From: Salinibacter sp. 10B
GTDB taxonomy: Bacteria; Bacteroidota; Rhodothermia; Rhodothermales; Salinibacteraceae
Direction of reading: 5' to 3'
Length of the DNA stretch: 64,000 nucleotides
Assembly (NCBI RefSeq): GCF_002954405.1
Contig: NZ_MQWC01000004.1
Coordinates: forward strand, 1,510,301 to 1,574,300
Shown piece by piece: positions 27,298 through 35,967 of this stretch (positions are counted from its first letter, which is position 1; each line of letters begins with the position of its first letter). Made by a program: the position numbers and the translations under genes. The notes below the pieces were generated by a model. That model had not been told where the DNA came from. It made no database searches and worked only from the letters and a program-made list of their open reading frames with translations.

Positions 27298-27762
27298 ATG
27301 TCTACCCAAACCTCCACGAGTCCATCGACCGCCCAGATGCGACTGGCCGATGCGCTGATTTATCTCGGCATGGGTACGCTCTTCGGGATTATCCTCATCA
27401 AAAGTGAGGTGGTGTCCTGGTTTCGGATTCAGGAGATGTTTCGGTTTCAGGCCTTCCACATGTACGGCATTATCGGAAGCGCCATCGTGGTCGCCGGAGC
27501 AAGCATCGCCCTCCTGCGCCGCGCCGACGCGACGACCATCCGGGGCGAGCCCATTACGATCTCGGATAAGCCCATGAACAAGGGCACAAACCAAATTCTC
27601 GGCGGCATCGTGTTCGGGCTGGGCTGGGGCCTGCTCGGTGCGTGCCCGGGCCCGATTTACGCCCTCATCGGCGCCGGCGTGACCCCGGTTGCCGTTGCCC
27701 TCTTGGGGGCGGCTGCCGGCGCGTGGACGTACGGCCACCTAAAGCCGCACCTGCCGCACTAA
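27298..27762 (+). CDS. YeeE/YedE family sulfur-compound transporter, second half
   Basis: Predicted 154 aa, four membrane helices. The conserved Cys motif is LGWGLLGACPGPIYALIG, the counterpart of GGCTSGHA in the first half. The N-terminal 20 residues are polar. Split YeeE pairs of about 190 and 140 residues are common in Bacteroidota and Proteobacteria beside sulfide-oxidation genes. It probably forms a complex with the product of 26684-27247. The family is firm, and the exact substrate (thiosulfate, persulfide or similar) is inferred. Confidence 0.87.
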   Translation: MSTQTSTSPSTAQMRLADALIYLGMGTLFGIILIKSEVVSWFRIQEMFRFQAFHMYGIIGSAIVVAGASIALLRRADATTIRGEPITISDKPMNKGTNQILGGIVFGLGWGLLGACPGPIYALIGAGVTPVAVALLGAAAGAWTYGHLKPHLPH

Positions 27763-27770
27763 CGGTGTCT

Positions 27771-27840
27771 ATTGCGTATTTCGTACTGCGTATTTCGTGC
27801 AGGAGATCAGTCGTTCGGAGACACGCAATACGCAATACAA
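27771..27840. repeat. heptad-periodic array F (ATTGCGT type)
   Basis: The left arm (27771-27798) is four exact 7-nt steps (ATTGCGT, ATTTCGT, ACTGCGT, ATTTCGT). The right arm (27820-27840) has GACACGC, AATACGC and AATACAA, complementary in type. It starts 8 nt after the stop of the second YeeE gene. Confidence 0.7.
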
Positions 27841-27918
27841 GTTGTGAGCATTCTGATCCGGCCTCAGCGCCCCACTTGAAGACACGCATACCTCTCAAAC
27901 TCAGACTCCCTACCCATC

Positions 27919-29373
27919 ATGCTATTCCGACAGATTTTTGACGAGAAGCTTGCCCAGTACGCCTACCTCATCGGGTGTCAGGAAACGGGGGAAGCGCTGC
28001 TCGTCGACCCGGAGCGCGACATTGACCAGTACCTCGACCTCGCCGAAGAGGAAGGCGTCGAAATCGTCGCGGTGACGGAAACTCACATCCACGCTGACTT
28101 CCTATCCGGCGCCCGGGAGTTTGCCGAGCGCTTCGACACGAAGCTGTATCTCTCGGACGAGGGCGACGAAAACTGGAAGTACGAGTGGGCGCAAGAGCCG
28201 AAGGTCTCCGGCGGCGCGTACGACGTGGAGTGGCTCTACGATACGGATACCTTCCACATCGGCAACATCGAAATCACGGCCGTCCACACGCCCGGCCACA
28301 CGCCCGAGCACCTGTCCTTCCTCGTGACGGACAAGGGCGGCGGCGCCAACGAGTCGATGGGCATTATCACCGGCGACTTCGTGTTCGTCGGCGACCTCGG
28401 CCGGCCCGACCTCTTGGAGTCCGCCGCGAAGGTCGAAGGGGCGATGGATCCGTCGGCCCGCACGCTCTACGACTCCGTGCAACGCTTCCTCGACCTGCCC
28501 GACCACCTGCAGGTATGGCCCGCCCACGGCGCCGGCTCGGCCTGCGGGAAGGCCCTCGGCGCGGTGCCCCAATCGACGATCGGGTACGAGAAGCGGTTCA
28601 ATCCGATGATCGACGCGGCTCGCCGGGACAAGGATCACTTTGTGGATGCGATTCTGGAGGACCAGCCGGAGCCGCAGATCTACTTCGCCCGCATGAAGCG
28701 GGACAACAAGGGCGGCGCCCCGGTGCTGGGCCAGCTTCCCTCCCCCCGTGCCCTCACGTCTCGTGAGCTGGAGACGGTGGCCAACGACGAGGAGGCCCTC
28801 ATCGTCGACACGCGGCTGGACCGGTCGGCCTTCATGGCCCACCACATTCCGGGGTCGCTGTACGCTCCGATGAACAACACCTTCAACACGGTGATCGGAT
28901 CCCTGGTCGAGGATGAGACCACGCCGATTTATCTGATCATCGACGAGGACGACGTGGAGGAGGCCGTGCGCGACCTCGTCCGCATTGGCTATGACAACGT
29001 GAAAGGCTTCGCCGACATCGAGACGCTGCAGCGCTACTTCCAGGACGACGGCGCCAGCGAAACGATCGAGGAGATCACGTTCGACGACGTCGACGCGCGG
29101 ATGCAGAAGCAAGACACGGAAGTGCTCGACGTGCGGTACCGCTCGGAGTTCGACGCACGCCACGTGGACGGGGCGCTGAATGCCTCTTACACCCGCATGC
29201 CGGAGTACGAGGCGGACCTCCCGACGGACAAGACGCTGCTCGTGCACTGTGCCAGCGGTGCCCGTGCCGCCGCGGCCTCTTCGTTCCTACGACGCACTGG
29301 CCGCGACGTGGTGTACGTCAACGATGACTTCGACAACTACGAGTCGAAGCAGAAAGAAGCCGTCGCCGCGTAG
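27919..29373 (+). CDS. persulfide dioxygenase-rhodanese fusion (MBL fold plus two rhodanese domains)
   Basis: Predicted 484 aa. Residues 1-250 are an ETHE1-like metallo-beta-lactamase dioxygenase with VTETHIHADFLSGARE, VHTPGHTPEHLSF, TGDFVFVGDLGRPDL and WPAHGAGSACGK. It oxidises glutathione-type persulfide to sulfite. Residues about 265-360 are a rhodanese domain whose active-site loop reads YLIIDEDDVEE and has no Cys, so it is inactive. Residues about 375-484 are a second rhodanese with VHCASGARAAAAS and a catalytic Cys. The fusion would pass sulfane sulfur between domains. Placed after the YeeE pair and before TauE, it is the catalytic centre of the cluster. Confidence 0.92.
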   Translation: MLFRQIFDEKLAQYAYLIGCQETGEALLVDPERDIDQYLDLAEEEGVEIVAVTETHIHADFLSGAREFAERFDTKLYLSDEGDENWKYEWAQEPKVSGGAYDVEWLYDTDTFHIGNIEITAVHTPGHTPEHLSFLVTDKGGGANESMGIITGDFVFVGDLGRPDLLESAAKVEGAMDPSARTLYDSVQRFLDLPDHLQVWPAHGAGSACGKALGAVPQSTIGYEKRFNPMIDAARRDKDHFVDAILEDQPEPQIYFARMKRDNKGGAPVLGQLPSPRALTSRELETVANDEEALIVDTRLDRSAFMAHHIPGSLYAPMNNTFNTVIGSLVEDETTPIYLIIDEDDVEEAVRDLVRIGYDNVKGFADIETLQRYFQDDGASETIEEITFDDVDARMQKQDTEVLDVRYRSEFDARHVDGALNASYTRMPEYEADLPTDKTLLVHCASGARAAAASSFLRRTGRDVVYVNDDFDNYESKQKEAVAA

Positions 29374-29481
29374 CCCGGCTTTCATGCGGTGCCTCGGAGA
29401 TCGGTGGGTTCCGTCCCCCACCGGTGTCCGAGGGCCGTTTTGTTTGCGTCCGCTCTTCTTCTCCCGCAACTCCTCAGTCGA

Positions 29482-30243
29482 ATGTACTCGGCCTGGCTCG
29501 GTGCTCTGCTCGTCGGTCTCGTCCTCGGTCTTCTCGGATCGGGTGGATCGATCCTCACCGTTCCGGTGCTCGTATACCTAGTTGGGGAGCCCAATAAGCT
29601 GGCCATTGCCGAGTCGCTCGGCATCGTGACCCTCGTGAGCTTCGTCGGGGCACTCCCGTTTGCGTTTCGGCGCCAGGTGAGCTGGCGGAGCGTGGTGCTG
29701 TTCGGGGTGCCCGGCATGGTGGGGGCCTACCTGGGAGCGTATCTCTCTCAGTTTATGCCCGGCGCCCTGCAGCTGGCCATTTTCGCTGGGGTGATGCTGC
29801 TCGCCGCCGTCATGATGTTTCGTCGTCAGGCCCCCTCCTCCGACGACGCCGAGAGCCGGGCCTACTGGAAGGTGATGATCGACGGGCTGGGCGTAGGAGT
29901 GCTCACGGGCATCGTCGGGGTGGGCGGCGGCTTTCTGATCGTCCCGGCCCTGGTTCTGCTCGGGGGATTGCCGATGCACCTGGCGATTGGCACGAGCCTC
30001 CTCATCATTTCGGTGAAGAGCGTCAGCGGCTTCGTCAAATACATCGACGTGCTCGGCGGCGTCGACTCGATTCATTGGGACCTCCTGTTCATCTTCTCGG
30101 CCATCGGCATTCTGGGAAGCTTCGTGGGCGGCAAGCTCGGCGCCTACGTGCCGCAGGACCGGTTGAAACGCGGGTTTGCCGTCTTTCTCGTGGTGATGGG
30201 GGTGGTGATTCTGGGGCAGAATGTGATGACAATGATGGGGTGA
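29482..30243 (+). CDS. TauE/SafE family sulfite/sulfonate exporter
   Basis: Predicted 253 aa from ATG 29482 (MYSAWLGALLVGLVLGLLGSGGSI). Eight membrane helices form two repeats. The hallmark glycine-rich segments are GLLGSGGSILTVPVL and GIVGVGGGFLIVPAL, one at the start of each repeat. The family moves sulfite, sulfoacetate or similar anions out of the cell. Directly after the persulfide dioxygenase, sulfite export is the natural role. The spacing is about 110 nt, and an upstream frame reaching 29389 looks untranslated. Confidence 0.9.
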   Translation: MYSAWLGALLVGLVLGLLGSGGSILTVPVLVYLVGEPNKLAIAESLGIVTLVSFVGALPFAFRRQVSWRSVVLFGVPGMVGAYLGAYLSQFMPGALQLAIFAGVMLLAAVMMFRRQAPSSDDAESRAYWKVMIDGLGVGVLTGIVGVGGGFLIVPALVLLGGLPMHLAIGTSLLIISVKSVSGFVKYIDVLGGVDSIHWDLLFIFSAIGILGSFVGGKLGAYVPQDRLKRGFAVFLVVMGVVILGQNVMTMMG

Positions 30244-30383
30244 GGCCCCGCCCTTGTGCTTCTATGAGACGGCCGAGGCTTCGGTGCCTTTTGCCACACG
30301 CTGTGCCGGAATGGGGATGGGAGTATGTGCGTGTGGATGAGAGGTACACGGTCCCCATTTTTGACGCGCAGTTGAGCAGGCGA

Positions 30384-30460
30384 CGTGACGCGTGATGGTG
30401 ATGCGTAAGAGTGGAGCTCTACCATCAATCACGCAATACGAATCACGGATCACGGTTTTT
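30384..30460. repeat. heptad-periodic array G, followed by a T-run
   Basis: The left arm (30384-30397 plus 30404-30410) has CGTGACG and CGTGATG steps. The right arm (30427-30454) is four consecutive 7-mers ending in ACG (AATCACG, CAATACG and two more). GTTTTTT follows at once, so this locus resembles an intrinsic terminator for the sulfur operon. The loop carries a GAGCTC palindrome. Confidence 0.7.
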
Positions 30461-30523
30461 TACCGAAGAAAGCAGAAGTCTGCGGGATGCCACTCCCCTT
30501 CATGACTGTCTTCCCCTGAACAA

Positions 30524-32254
30524 ATGACCATTCTCCAGCGCCTCTTCCCTCTTTTCTCCCAGCTCTCGGACTACAGCCGGGAGCAGCTGCGCGGCGACCT
30601 CTCGGCGGGTCTTACGGTGGGTGTGATGCTTATTCCGCAGGGGATGGCCTACGCCCTCATTGCCGGCTTGTCGCCGATTTACGGCCTCTATGCCTCGCTC
30701 GTCCCCCTGGTACTCTACGCGGTCTTCGGGACGTCCCGTCAGTTGGCTGTGGGGCCCGTCGCCATGGTGTCGCTCCTGGTGGCCGCCGCCGTGGCCCCGA
30801 TCGCAAACGGCAATACGGAGCTCTACATCGGCCTCGCCCTCCTGCTCTCGCTCATGGTGGGTATTCTGCAGTTCGGGCTCGGCGCCGCGCGGTTCGGGTT
30901 CCTAGTCAACTTTCTCTCCCACCCCGTCCTGAGCGGCTTTACGTCGGCAGCCGCGCTCATTATCGGCTTCAGCCAGCTGAAGCACCTGCTGGGAATCGAT
31001 CTGCCGCGATCCAACTTCATCCACGAGATCCTGTGGAGCGCCGCCCAACGGCTCGGCGAGGTGCATCCCACGACGCTCCTGCTAGGCCTCGCCAGCATCC
31101 TTCTGCTCGTCGGCCTACGGCAGTGGAACCGATCCATCCCCGGCGCCCTCGTGGCGGTAGCGGTCACGACAATAACGGTCTGGGCCCTCGGCCTGCACGA
31201 ACAGGGCGTCGCCATCGTCGGCAGCGTGCCCGGCGGCCTCCCCTCTCCGTCCCTCCCGCCGCTGGACTGGGGCTACGTCCAGCAGCTTGCGCCCAGCGCC
31301 CTTGCCATCGGCCTCGTCGGCTTCATGGAATCGATCGCCGTGGCCAAGGTCTACGCCAGCCGTCATCGCTACGAGGTGGACGCCAATCAGGAGCTGATCG
31401 GGCTCGGTCTGGCAAACATCGCGGGCGCGTTCTTTAGCGCCTACCCGACCACCGGCGGATTCTCGCGAACGGCCGTGAACGACGAGGCCGGCGCCCGAAC
31501 GAACCTCGCGGGCCTCCTCAGTGCCGGCATCATCGCCCTCACGCTCCTCTTCCTGACGCCCCTCTTCTACTATCTGCCCAACGCGGTGCTGGCCGCCATC
31601 GTAATGGTCGCTGTCTTTGGACTCATCGACGTGGAGGAGGCACGCTACCTCTGGAAGGTGGACCGCCGTGACTTCGGGCTCATGGCCCTTACGTTCATCG
31701 CGACACTTGCACTCGGCATCGAGCAGGGCATCCTGGTTGGCGTGATCGTCTCCCTCATTGTCGTCATCTATGAGAGCTCGACGCCCCACACGGCCGTCAT
31801 GGGCCGCCTGCCCGACACGGAAACGTACCGCAACCTGCGCCGAAATCCGGAGGCGATGACCCGCAGCAACATCGTCATCCTCCGGATGGACGCAAATCTC
31901 TATTTCGCCAACGTGTCGACCTTCCAGGACCTGGTGCTCGACCTCGACGTGAACGATCCGGCGCTGCAGGCGGTGGTGCTGGACATGTACCCAGTCAACC
32001 AGATCGACTCGACGGCAACCCACGCCCTTCAAGAGGTGATCGAAACGTGCCGCCGGAACGGGATCGAGCTGTACCTGGCGGGCGTGAAGGGACCGGTGAA
32101 AGATGTTCTCGACGCCGCCGGCCTGTCTGACGAGCTGGGGGAGGACCGGTTCTTCCTCGAAGTGCACGACGCGGCGGAGGCGGCGGAAGCGAACATTGAG
32201 GAGGGGAAATCGGTCTCTTCCTCCTCCGCGGAGCCGGCATCGTCTCCCTCGTAG
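30524..32254 (+). CDS. SulP family anion permease with STAS domain
   Basis: Predicted 576 aa. About 12-14 membrane helices start at RGDLSAGLTVGVMLIPQGMAYA, the SulP signature region. GSVPGGLPSPSLP and the motif AFFSAYPTTGGFSRTAVN follow. The C-terminal STAS domain spans about residues 440-555 (IVILRMDANLYFANVSTF, VVLDMYPVNQIDSTATHAL). It is likely a sulfate:proton or bicarbonate symporter. After a TauE exporter and persulfide dioxygenase a sulfate role is favoured. The acidic Ser-rich tail is probably disordered. Confidence 0.92.
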   Translation: MTILQRLFPLFSQLSDYSREQLRGDLSAGLTVGVMLIPQGMAYALIAGLSPIYGLYASLVPLVLYAVFGTSRQLAVGPVAMVSLLVAAAVAPIANGNTELYIGLALLLSLMVGILQFGLGAARFGFLVNFLSHPVLSGFTSAAALIIGFSQLKHLLGIDLPRSNFIHEILWSAAQRLGEVHPTTLLLGLASILLLVGLRQWNRSIPGALVAVAVTTITVWALGLHEQGVAIVGSVPGGLPSPSLPPLDWGYVQQLAPSALAIGLVGFMESIAVAKVYASRHRYEVDANQELIGLGLANIAGAFFSAYPTTGGFSRTAVNDEAGARTNLAGLLSAGIIALTLLFLTPLFYYLPNAVLAAIVMVAVFGLIDVEEARYLWKVDRRDFGLMALTFIATLALGIEQGILVGVIVSLIVVIYESSTPHTAVMGRLPDTETYRNLRRNPEAMTRSNIVILRMDANLYFANVSTFQDLVLDLDVNDPALQAVVLDMYPVNQIDSTATHALQEVIETCRRNGIELYLAGVKGPVKDVLDAAGLSDELGEDRFFLEVHDAAEAAEANIEEGKSVSSSSAEPASSPS

Positions 32255-32280
32255 TTCGACCTCAATACTTCTTCGTCTTC

Positions 32281-32898
32281 GTGCTTGCCTTCTCTACCCG
32301 TGTCGCAGTTCTCGCCCTGGCAGCAGTTATCACCGTCGGCCTGAACGGTCCGGCAACGGCCCAGCCCCCCCCTTCCCATCACGCCGGGCAGGAGAAGCAG
32401 CAGCCGGCGACCGCCCCGACAACGGACAACACGGTCCTTCAGGCTCCGGGGCAATCCGTGTTCGGGGCCGTGCAGGAGGCCATCCGCCACCTGGAGGCCG
32501 ACTCCACAACCGACTGGTCACAAGTAAACGTGGACCGGCTGCGTCAACATCTTCTCGACATGCATCACGTAGCGGTACACGTGGCAGTCGAGGAAAAAAC
32601 CCCGATCGAGAACGGCCTCCGCCTTCGCGTTCGTCCGACGCGCGAGGCGGCCCGCGCCTCGCTCGACCGCGTGCTCGATGCCCATCCGCACATGCTTAAG
32701 CGGGAGACCGGCTGGACGATGGCCGTGGACGACCGGGAAAACGCGTACGTGCTCCGCGTCACGACGAGCGACGCAGACGACATTGCCAAAATCCGGGCGC
32801 TGGGCTACATGGGCCTGCTCGCCTACGGCCAGCACCACCAACGCCACCACTGGCACCTGGTAAAGGGCAAGCATCCACACCACCACGGAGAACAGTAG
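32281..32898 (+). CDS. exported protein with His-rich C-terminus, unknown function
   Basis: Predicted 205 aa from GTG 32281, 26 nt after the SulP stop; no ATG precedes the signal peptide (LAFSTRVAVLALAAVITVGLN). The mature domain is alpha/beta with many His (LLDMHHVAVHVAVEE). The tail has 11 His in about 23 residues (YGQHHQRHHWHL, then HPHHHGEQ), which could bind Cu, Ni or Zn ions in the periplasm. No family is recognised with certainty. Its position suggests cotranscription with SulP. Confidence 0.7.
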   Translation: MLAFSTRVAVLALAAVITVGLNGPATAQPPPSHHAGQEKQQPATAPTTDNTVLQAPGQSVFGAVQEAIRHLEADSTTDWSQVNVDRLRQHLLDMHHVAVHVAVEEKTPIENGLRLRVRPTREAARASLDRVLDAHPHMLKRETGWTMAVDDRENAYVLRVTTSDADDIAKIRALGYMGLLAYGQHHQRHHWHLVKGKHPHHHGEQ

Positions 32899-33307
32899 GA
32901 GATCTGTCTACTCCGCAAAGAACGGGCACGACAAATGTGTGCCAGCCCCTGAGGGGGACGAGCGCGATCCCACGTGCATCACACCCCACCTGTATCTTCA
33001 CGGTCGAGAATCCCATTCCCTCTCGTCTCCCCCTCTCTGGGATTCTTTTCTCTTCCGATCGCCCCCTGCAACGGAGCCTCAGTCCTTATCCCTCATACCG
33101 GGACAAGCCAGCGTCGTGACGAAAACAAGCGAAGGGAGCAGCCCTTTCTTCCCTCCTCCTGTACGCCACACCCCTACAGGGCCTGTAGAGATCACAGGGC
33201 ATGATGCCGGGCCGACTCTCCTTGTGTCCCGTCACTGACTGAACGATCTTACATATTACAGAACGACGGAATGGCAGCAGACGAGCCTACAGAAGGAGAC
33301 GGTATCT
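32899..33307. other. intergenic region, 409 nt
   Basis: No gene is recognised. It contains a 15-nt dyad CTACAGG-G-CCTGTAG (33174-33188) and a TTACA-rich element at about 33246-33265 (ATCTTACATATTACAG) that resembles the dyad cores upstream of 40755 and 26684. A Shine-Dalgarno sequence for the next gene closes the region. Confidence 0.4.
33292..33298 (+). promoter_or_regulatory. strong Shine-Dalgarno site
   Basis: GAAGGAG sits 9 nt before the ATG at 33308. Such a site is unusual in this window, where most starts lack one, and it supports this start. Confidence 0.55.
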
Positions 33308-33754
33308 ATGACGGATCACAGAACGTCTAAAATCAGGTACGGGCTCATAGCGGCGCTTCTGGTGCAGGGCATCAGCGGCATCATCGGCGGACTGGGGCTC
33401 GTCGGCGACCCGAGCGGTCGCAGCATGCAGATTCCGTTGCACTGGCTTCAGGGGTCGCCGTTTGACAATTACCTAATTCCCGGCCTCGTGCTTCTTTTCG
33501 TGCTTGGGGTCGTCCCGCTGACTGTGTTGTACGGCCTTTTGCAGCGGTATTCCTGGGCACGGCTCGCCGCCCTCGGCGTCGGAGGAGCCCTCGTCGTGTG
33601 GATCGGGGTGCAAATCCTCATCATCGGTTACCACGCGCGGCCGCCCCTCCAGCTCATCTACGGGGCGCTCGGCATTGTCATCGCCGTGCTGGCATGGCGC
33701 TCCTCTTCGGAAACGGGCTCGTCATCGCGGTCGTTTGGCGGAGTCCTCTCCTGA
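33308..33754 (+). CDS. membrane protein, 148 aa, unknown function
   Basis: Four membrane helices: residues about 10-30 (YGLIAALLVQGISGIIGG), 55-75 (LIPGLVLLFVLGVVPLTV), 83-105 (LAALGVGGALVVWIGVQIL) and 112-130 (LQLIYGALGIVIAVLA). The loop after helix 1 is polar. The tail is Ser-rich. The start is supported by a strong ribosome-binding site. The organisation resembles small DUF-type four-helix proteins, but no family is assigned. The next 300 nt may contain a remnant of another membrane protein. Confidence 0.75.
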   Translation: MTDHRTSKIRYGLIAALLVQGISGIIGGLGLVGDPSGRSMQIPLHWLQGSPFDNYLIPGLVLLFVLGVVPLTVLYGLLQRYSWARLAALGVGGALVVWIGVQILIIGYHARPPLQLIYGALGIVIAVLAWRSSSETGSSSRSFGGVLS

Positions 33755-33830
33755 GCGCCCTGGCCACGGAACAACCGCCGGAGCGGGGCGACATCCACAC
33801 GAGCCGGGTTACCGACGCGCTGAACCTGGG

Positions 33831-34004
33831 CGTACCCACGCCGTCGCACTTGCGCTCTTCGTACCGGAAGCCTGCCTGCTCCCGATGATCGCCGTGCAGA
33901 CGGTGAGCCAGATGGAAGCCGGCGTCGCATTCTTTGTGCTGGAGTTCATCGGCCCCATCGGCAGGTTCGTCGTCCTTGCAGGACTCAGCCTGCGGGTTCC
34001 GGCC
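33831..34004 (+). pseudogene. probable remnant of a membrane protein gene
   Basis: One frame here gives a protein-like stretch of about 58 residues with two hydrophobic segments (HAVALALFVPEACLLPM, then GVAFFVLEFIGPIGRFVVLA). No convincing start or upstream domain is present, and the surrounding residues in the same frame are Arg/Pro-rich and look non-coding. An ATG at 33885 could alternatively start a 69-residue protein ending at 34091. I judge it a truncated gene. Confidence 0.3.
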
Positions 34005-34065
34005 TCCACCCTCCAACAGGTCCCCAGCCGGGACCAACCTCCCACTGATCCTCTTCGCCGCAGTA

Positions 34066-34974
34066 ATGAACCGTCCGACCAAACCTACTGACCAAACGCC
34101 GACGACTTCTTCCGTTCAGCCCACGGGCACGGCGGACCTGTGGGGCTTCCTCGCCTTTTCGCACGGGTGGACATGGCTCTTCTGGGGAATCATTGTCTGG
34201 CAGGAGGTAGACGTATGGAGCACCCCGTGGGCGATGACTCTCTTCGCCATCGGGGGTCTCGGGCTTCCCCTCGGCGGCGCGGTGATGACGGCACGCGTGG
34301 CCGGGCGTGCCGGCTTCCGCGACCTTGGTCGGCGCATCGTGGATCCCAGTCGCATCCATGGGAAATTGTGGGTCGTTATCCTGCTGCTCTACCCTGCTGT
34401 AAAACTGGCCGCCGGAGGTCTTGCCGTCCTCTTCGGCAGCACGGACCTCCCGTTTTACCTGCACGAGGCGGCCGAACTCGCCCTCCAGCCCGTCGACCTG
34501 CTCCTCTACCTCGGGTTCGTGCTCCTGCTCGGCCCCCTGCCGGAAGAGATTGGCTGGCGCGGCTATCTGCTCGACCGTCTGCAGCTCCGGTTCAGCGCAC
34601 TCGGAGCCAGTGTGCTGGTCGGCCTCGCCTGGTTCGCCTGGCACGGGCCGCTCTTCTTCATGGCGGGCTACTACGCGCGGGCCGGCGGTGCGCCCGATCC
34701 CCTCCAGTTCGGCGTGGCCATTCTGCTGGGGTCCGTGCTCTACACCTGGATCTACAACAATACGGGCAGAAGCGTCCTGGCGGCCATCCTCTTCCACTTC
34801 TCGGGCAACGTCAGCGGGGAGTTGCTCGACGCCCCGGCGTCTGTCTATGCCTACGAGACGTATCTAACGGCCGCCCTCGTGCTCGTTGTGCTGTGGCGAT
34901 GGGGGACACAGACGCTGCGCAGACGTTCTGCCTCCGCTGACGCCGCTCCCCCGGTGCCCGACATGAGTCGATGA
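34066..34974 (+). CDS. CPBP-family intramembrane metalloprotease (CAAX protease-like)
   Basis: Predicted 302 aa from ATG 34066. After a polar 25-residue start, about eight membrane helices follow. The three family motifs are visible: GPLPEEIGWRGYLLDRL (the Glu-Glu and Arg), WFAWHGPLFF (His) and LFHFSGNVSGE (His/Asn). These form the metal site of ABI/Rce1-type proteases. Bacterial members cleave or process membrane substrates or protect against bacteriocins. No partner gene nearby hints at the substrate. Confidence 0.87.
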   Translation: MNRPTKPTDQTPTTSSVQPTGTADLWGFLAFSHGWTWLFWGIIVWQEVDVWSTPWAMTLFAIGGLGLPLGGAVMTARVAGRAGFRDLGRRIVDPSRIHGKLWVVILLLYPAVKLAAGGLAVLFGSTDLPFYLHEAAELALQPVDLLLYLGFVLLLGPLPEEIGWRGYLLDRLQLRFSALGASVLVGLAWFAWHGPLFFMAGYYARAGGAPDPLQFGVAILLGSVLYTWIYNNTGRSVLAAILFHFSGNVSGELLDAPASVYAYETYLTAALVLVVLWRWGTQTLRRRSASADAAPPVPDMSR

Positions 34975-35153
34975 CGGTCTTTCTGCAAAAGACCGAGATC
35001 AACGCGGTGGGCTTGGATCCGCACTTTCCCCTCTCCCGCACGCCCTCGGACCAACACTGTACCGAAAATGCAATACCGAATCCTATTGCAAGATTCGGGT
35101 ATGGAAGTGTGGAGGTATCGTGACTCTCACATCCATACTGGTCTGTCGAGCCT

Positions 35154-35699
35154 GATTCTTTGGGTTTCAGAGCAATCTCAAAATCCCACAAAACCGGCAC
35201 GTCATTTCGAATGAAGCCGAGAAATCTTCCTGGCGAGGCCGCCTACTTTTGAGGGCTCCTCGGTTTTGGCAATCTCTGTGCCTCTTTGAGATTAATCGCC
35301 GGACACCTCTCGAAGGAGAAATGCATACAAGGGTTGAAAAAACGCCCCTCCCGCCCTTGAAGAAAATGACGCCCGGACCTCTCGGAGGGAACGCGCTGGA
35401 AATTCTTCAAACTCGCTCGTGGTAATCCGGGATTGCCTGACTCACTCGGACAGTGAAGAATTTCCGCGTGACCGGAGACCGGGGATTTTTGATGCCCGAG
35501 GTCAGGCATTTTCTTCACTGGCGTGATCTTTATATTCCATTTTTGGATCCAGCCAAAAATGGCCCCCTCTTCTGGAAAAAAGCACAGGTGAATGAAGGGA
35601 GTAACATCGTACGGCGGTTGTTTTCATAATCCCACACATATTGCCACGCTCGGAGCGACCTGCCCTGGGATTTTGAGATCGCTCTACCCACAAAATGAC
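35154..35699. repeat. 0.55-kb segment bounded by inverted repeats
   Basis: AGCAATCTCAAAATCCCA at 35171-35188 is matched at 17 of 18 positions by the reverse complement of 35666-35683. Similarity continues outward with small gaps (TTTGGGTTTCAGAG against TTTTGTGGGTAGAG). Inside are CAGTGAAGAA (35451-35460) and its exact complement (35511-35520). No transposase frame is visible. It may be a MITE-like element or a remnant of an insertion. Confidence 0.5.
35201..35227 (+). repeat. GTCATTTCGA...GAGAAATCT intergenic repeat, single copy
   Basis: GTCATTTCGAATGAAGCC followed by GAGAAATCT resembles a short dispersed intergenic repeat I recall from Bacteroidota genomes. Only one copy was seen in this window, so repeat status rests on recollection. 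Confidence 0.35.
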
Positions 35700-35967
35700 A
35701 GTTGACACTGCAATAAGTAACTTCAATCGAGAACTTGGGGATTGGTGTCTAGAAAAACGGCTCGCAGTGGCTCTTGGAGCCGATTTTCAGCAAAGCAAAT
35801 TCTAGATCCATGATTGAAGTCACTTACGTCCATACGTCCAAACTTACGAAGCTTGCAAAGTTGGTATCACGCGGTTTGAGGAGCTACGGTCGGAGCAAAA
35901 CGGAGAGGATCGAGCACCTCGACGAGGTCCCAGGCATCGCGGCACGCCGGGCCACGTGCCTCCATCC

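Larger units (their letters stand above)
34975..35967. other. long non-coding or decayed region, 993 nt
   Basis: No intact gene was found. It is visibly richer in A+T than its neighbours. It contains the inverted-repeat-bounded segment 35154-35699, a GTCATTTCGA-type repeat (35201-35227), and a perfect 10-bp inverted repeat inside that segment. Open frames at 35243-35518 (-) and 35774-36034 (+) have no recognisable domain. Confidence 0.5.

Noticed and set aside
35243-35518. 91-codon frame inside the inverted-repeat segment as a transposase
   Set aside because: No DDE, HUH or serine-recombinase motif and no helix-turn-helix. The composition resembles translated non-coding DNA.
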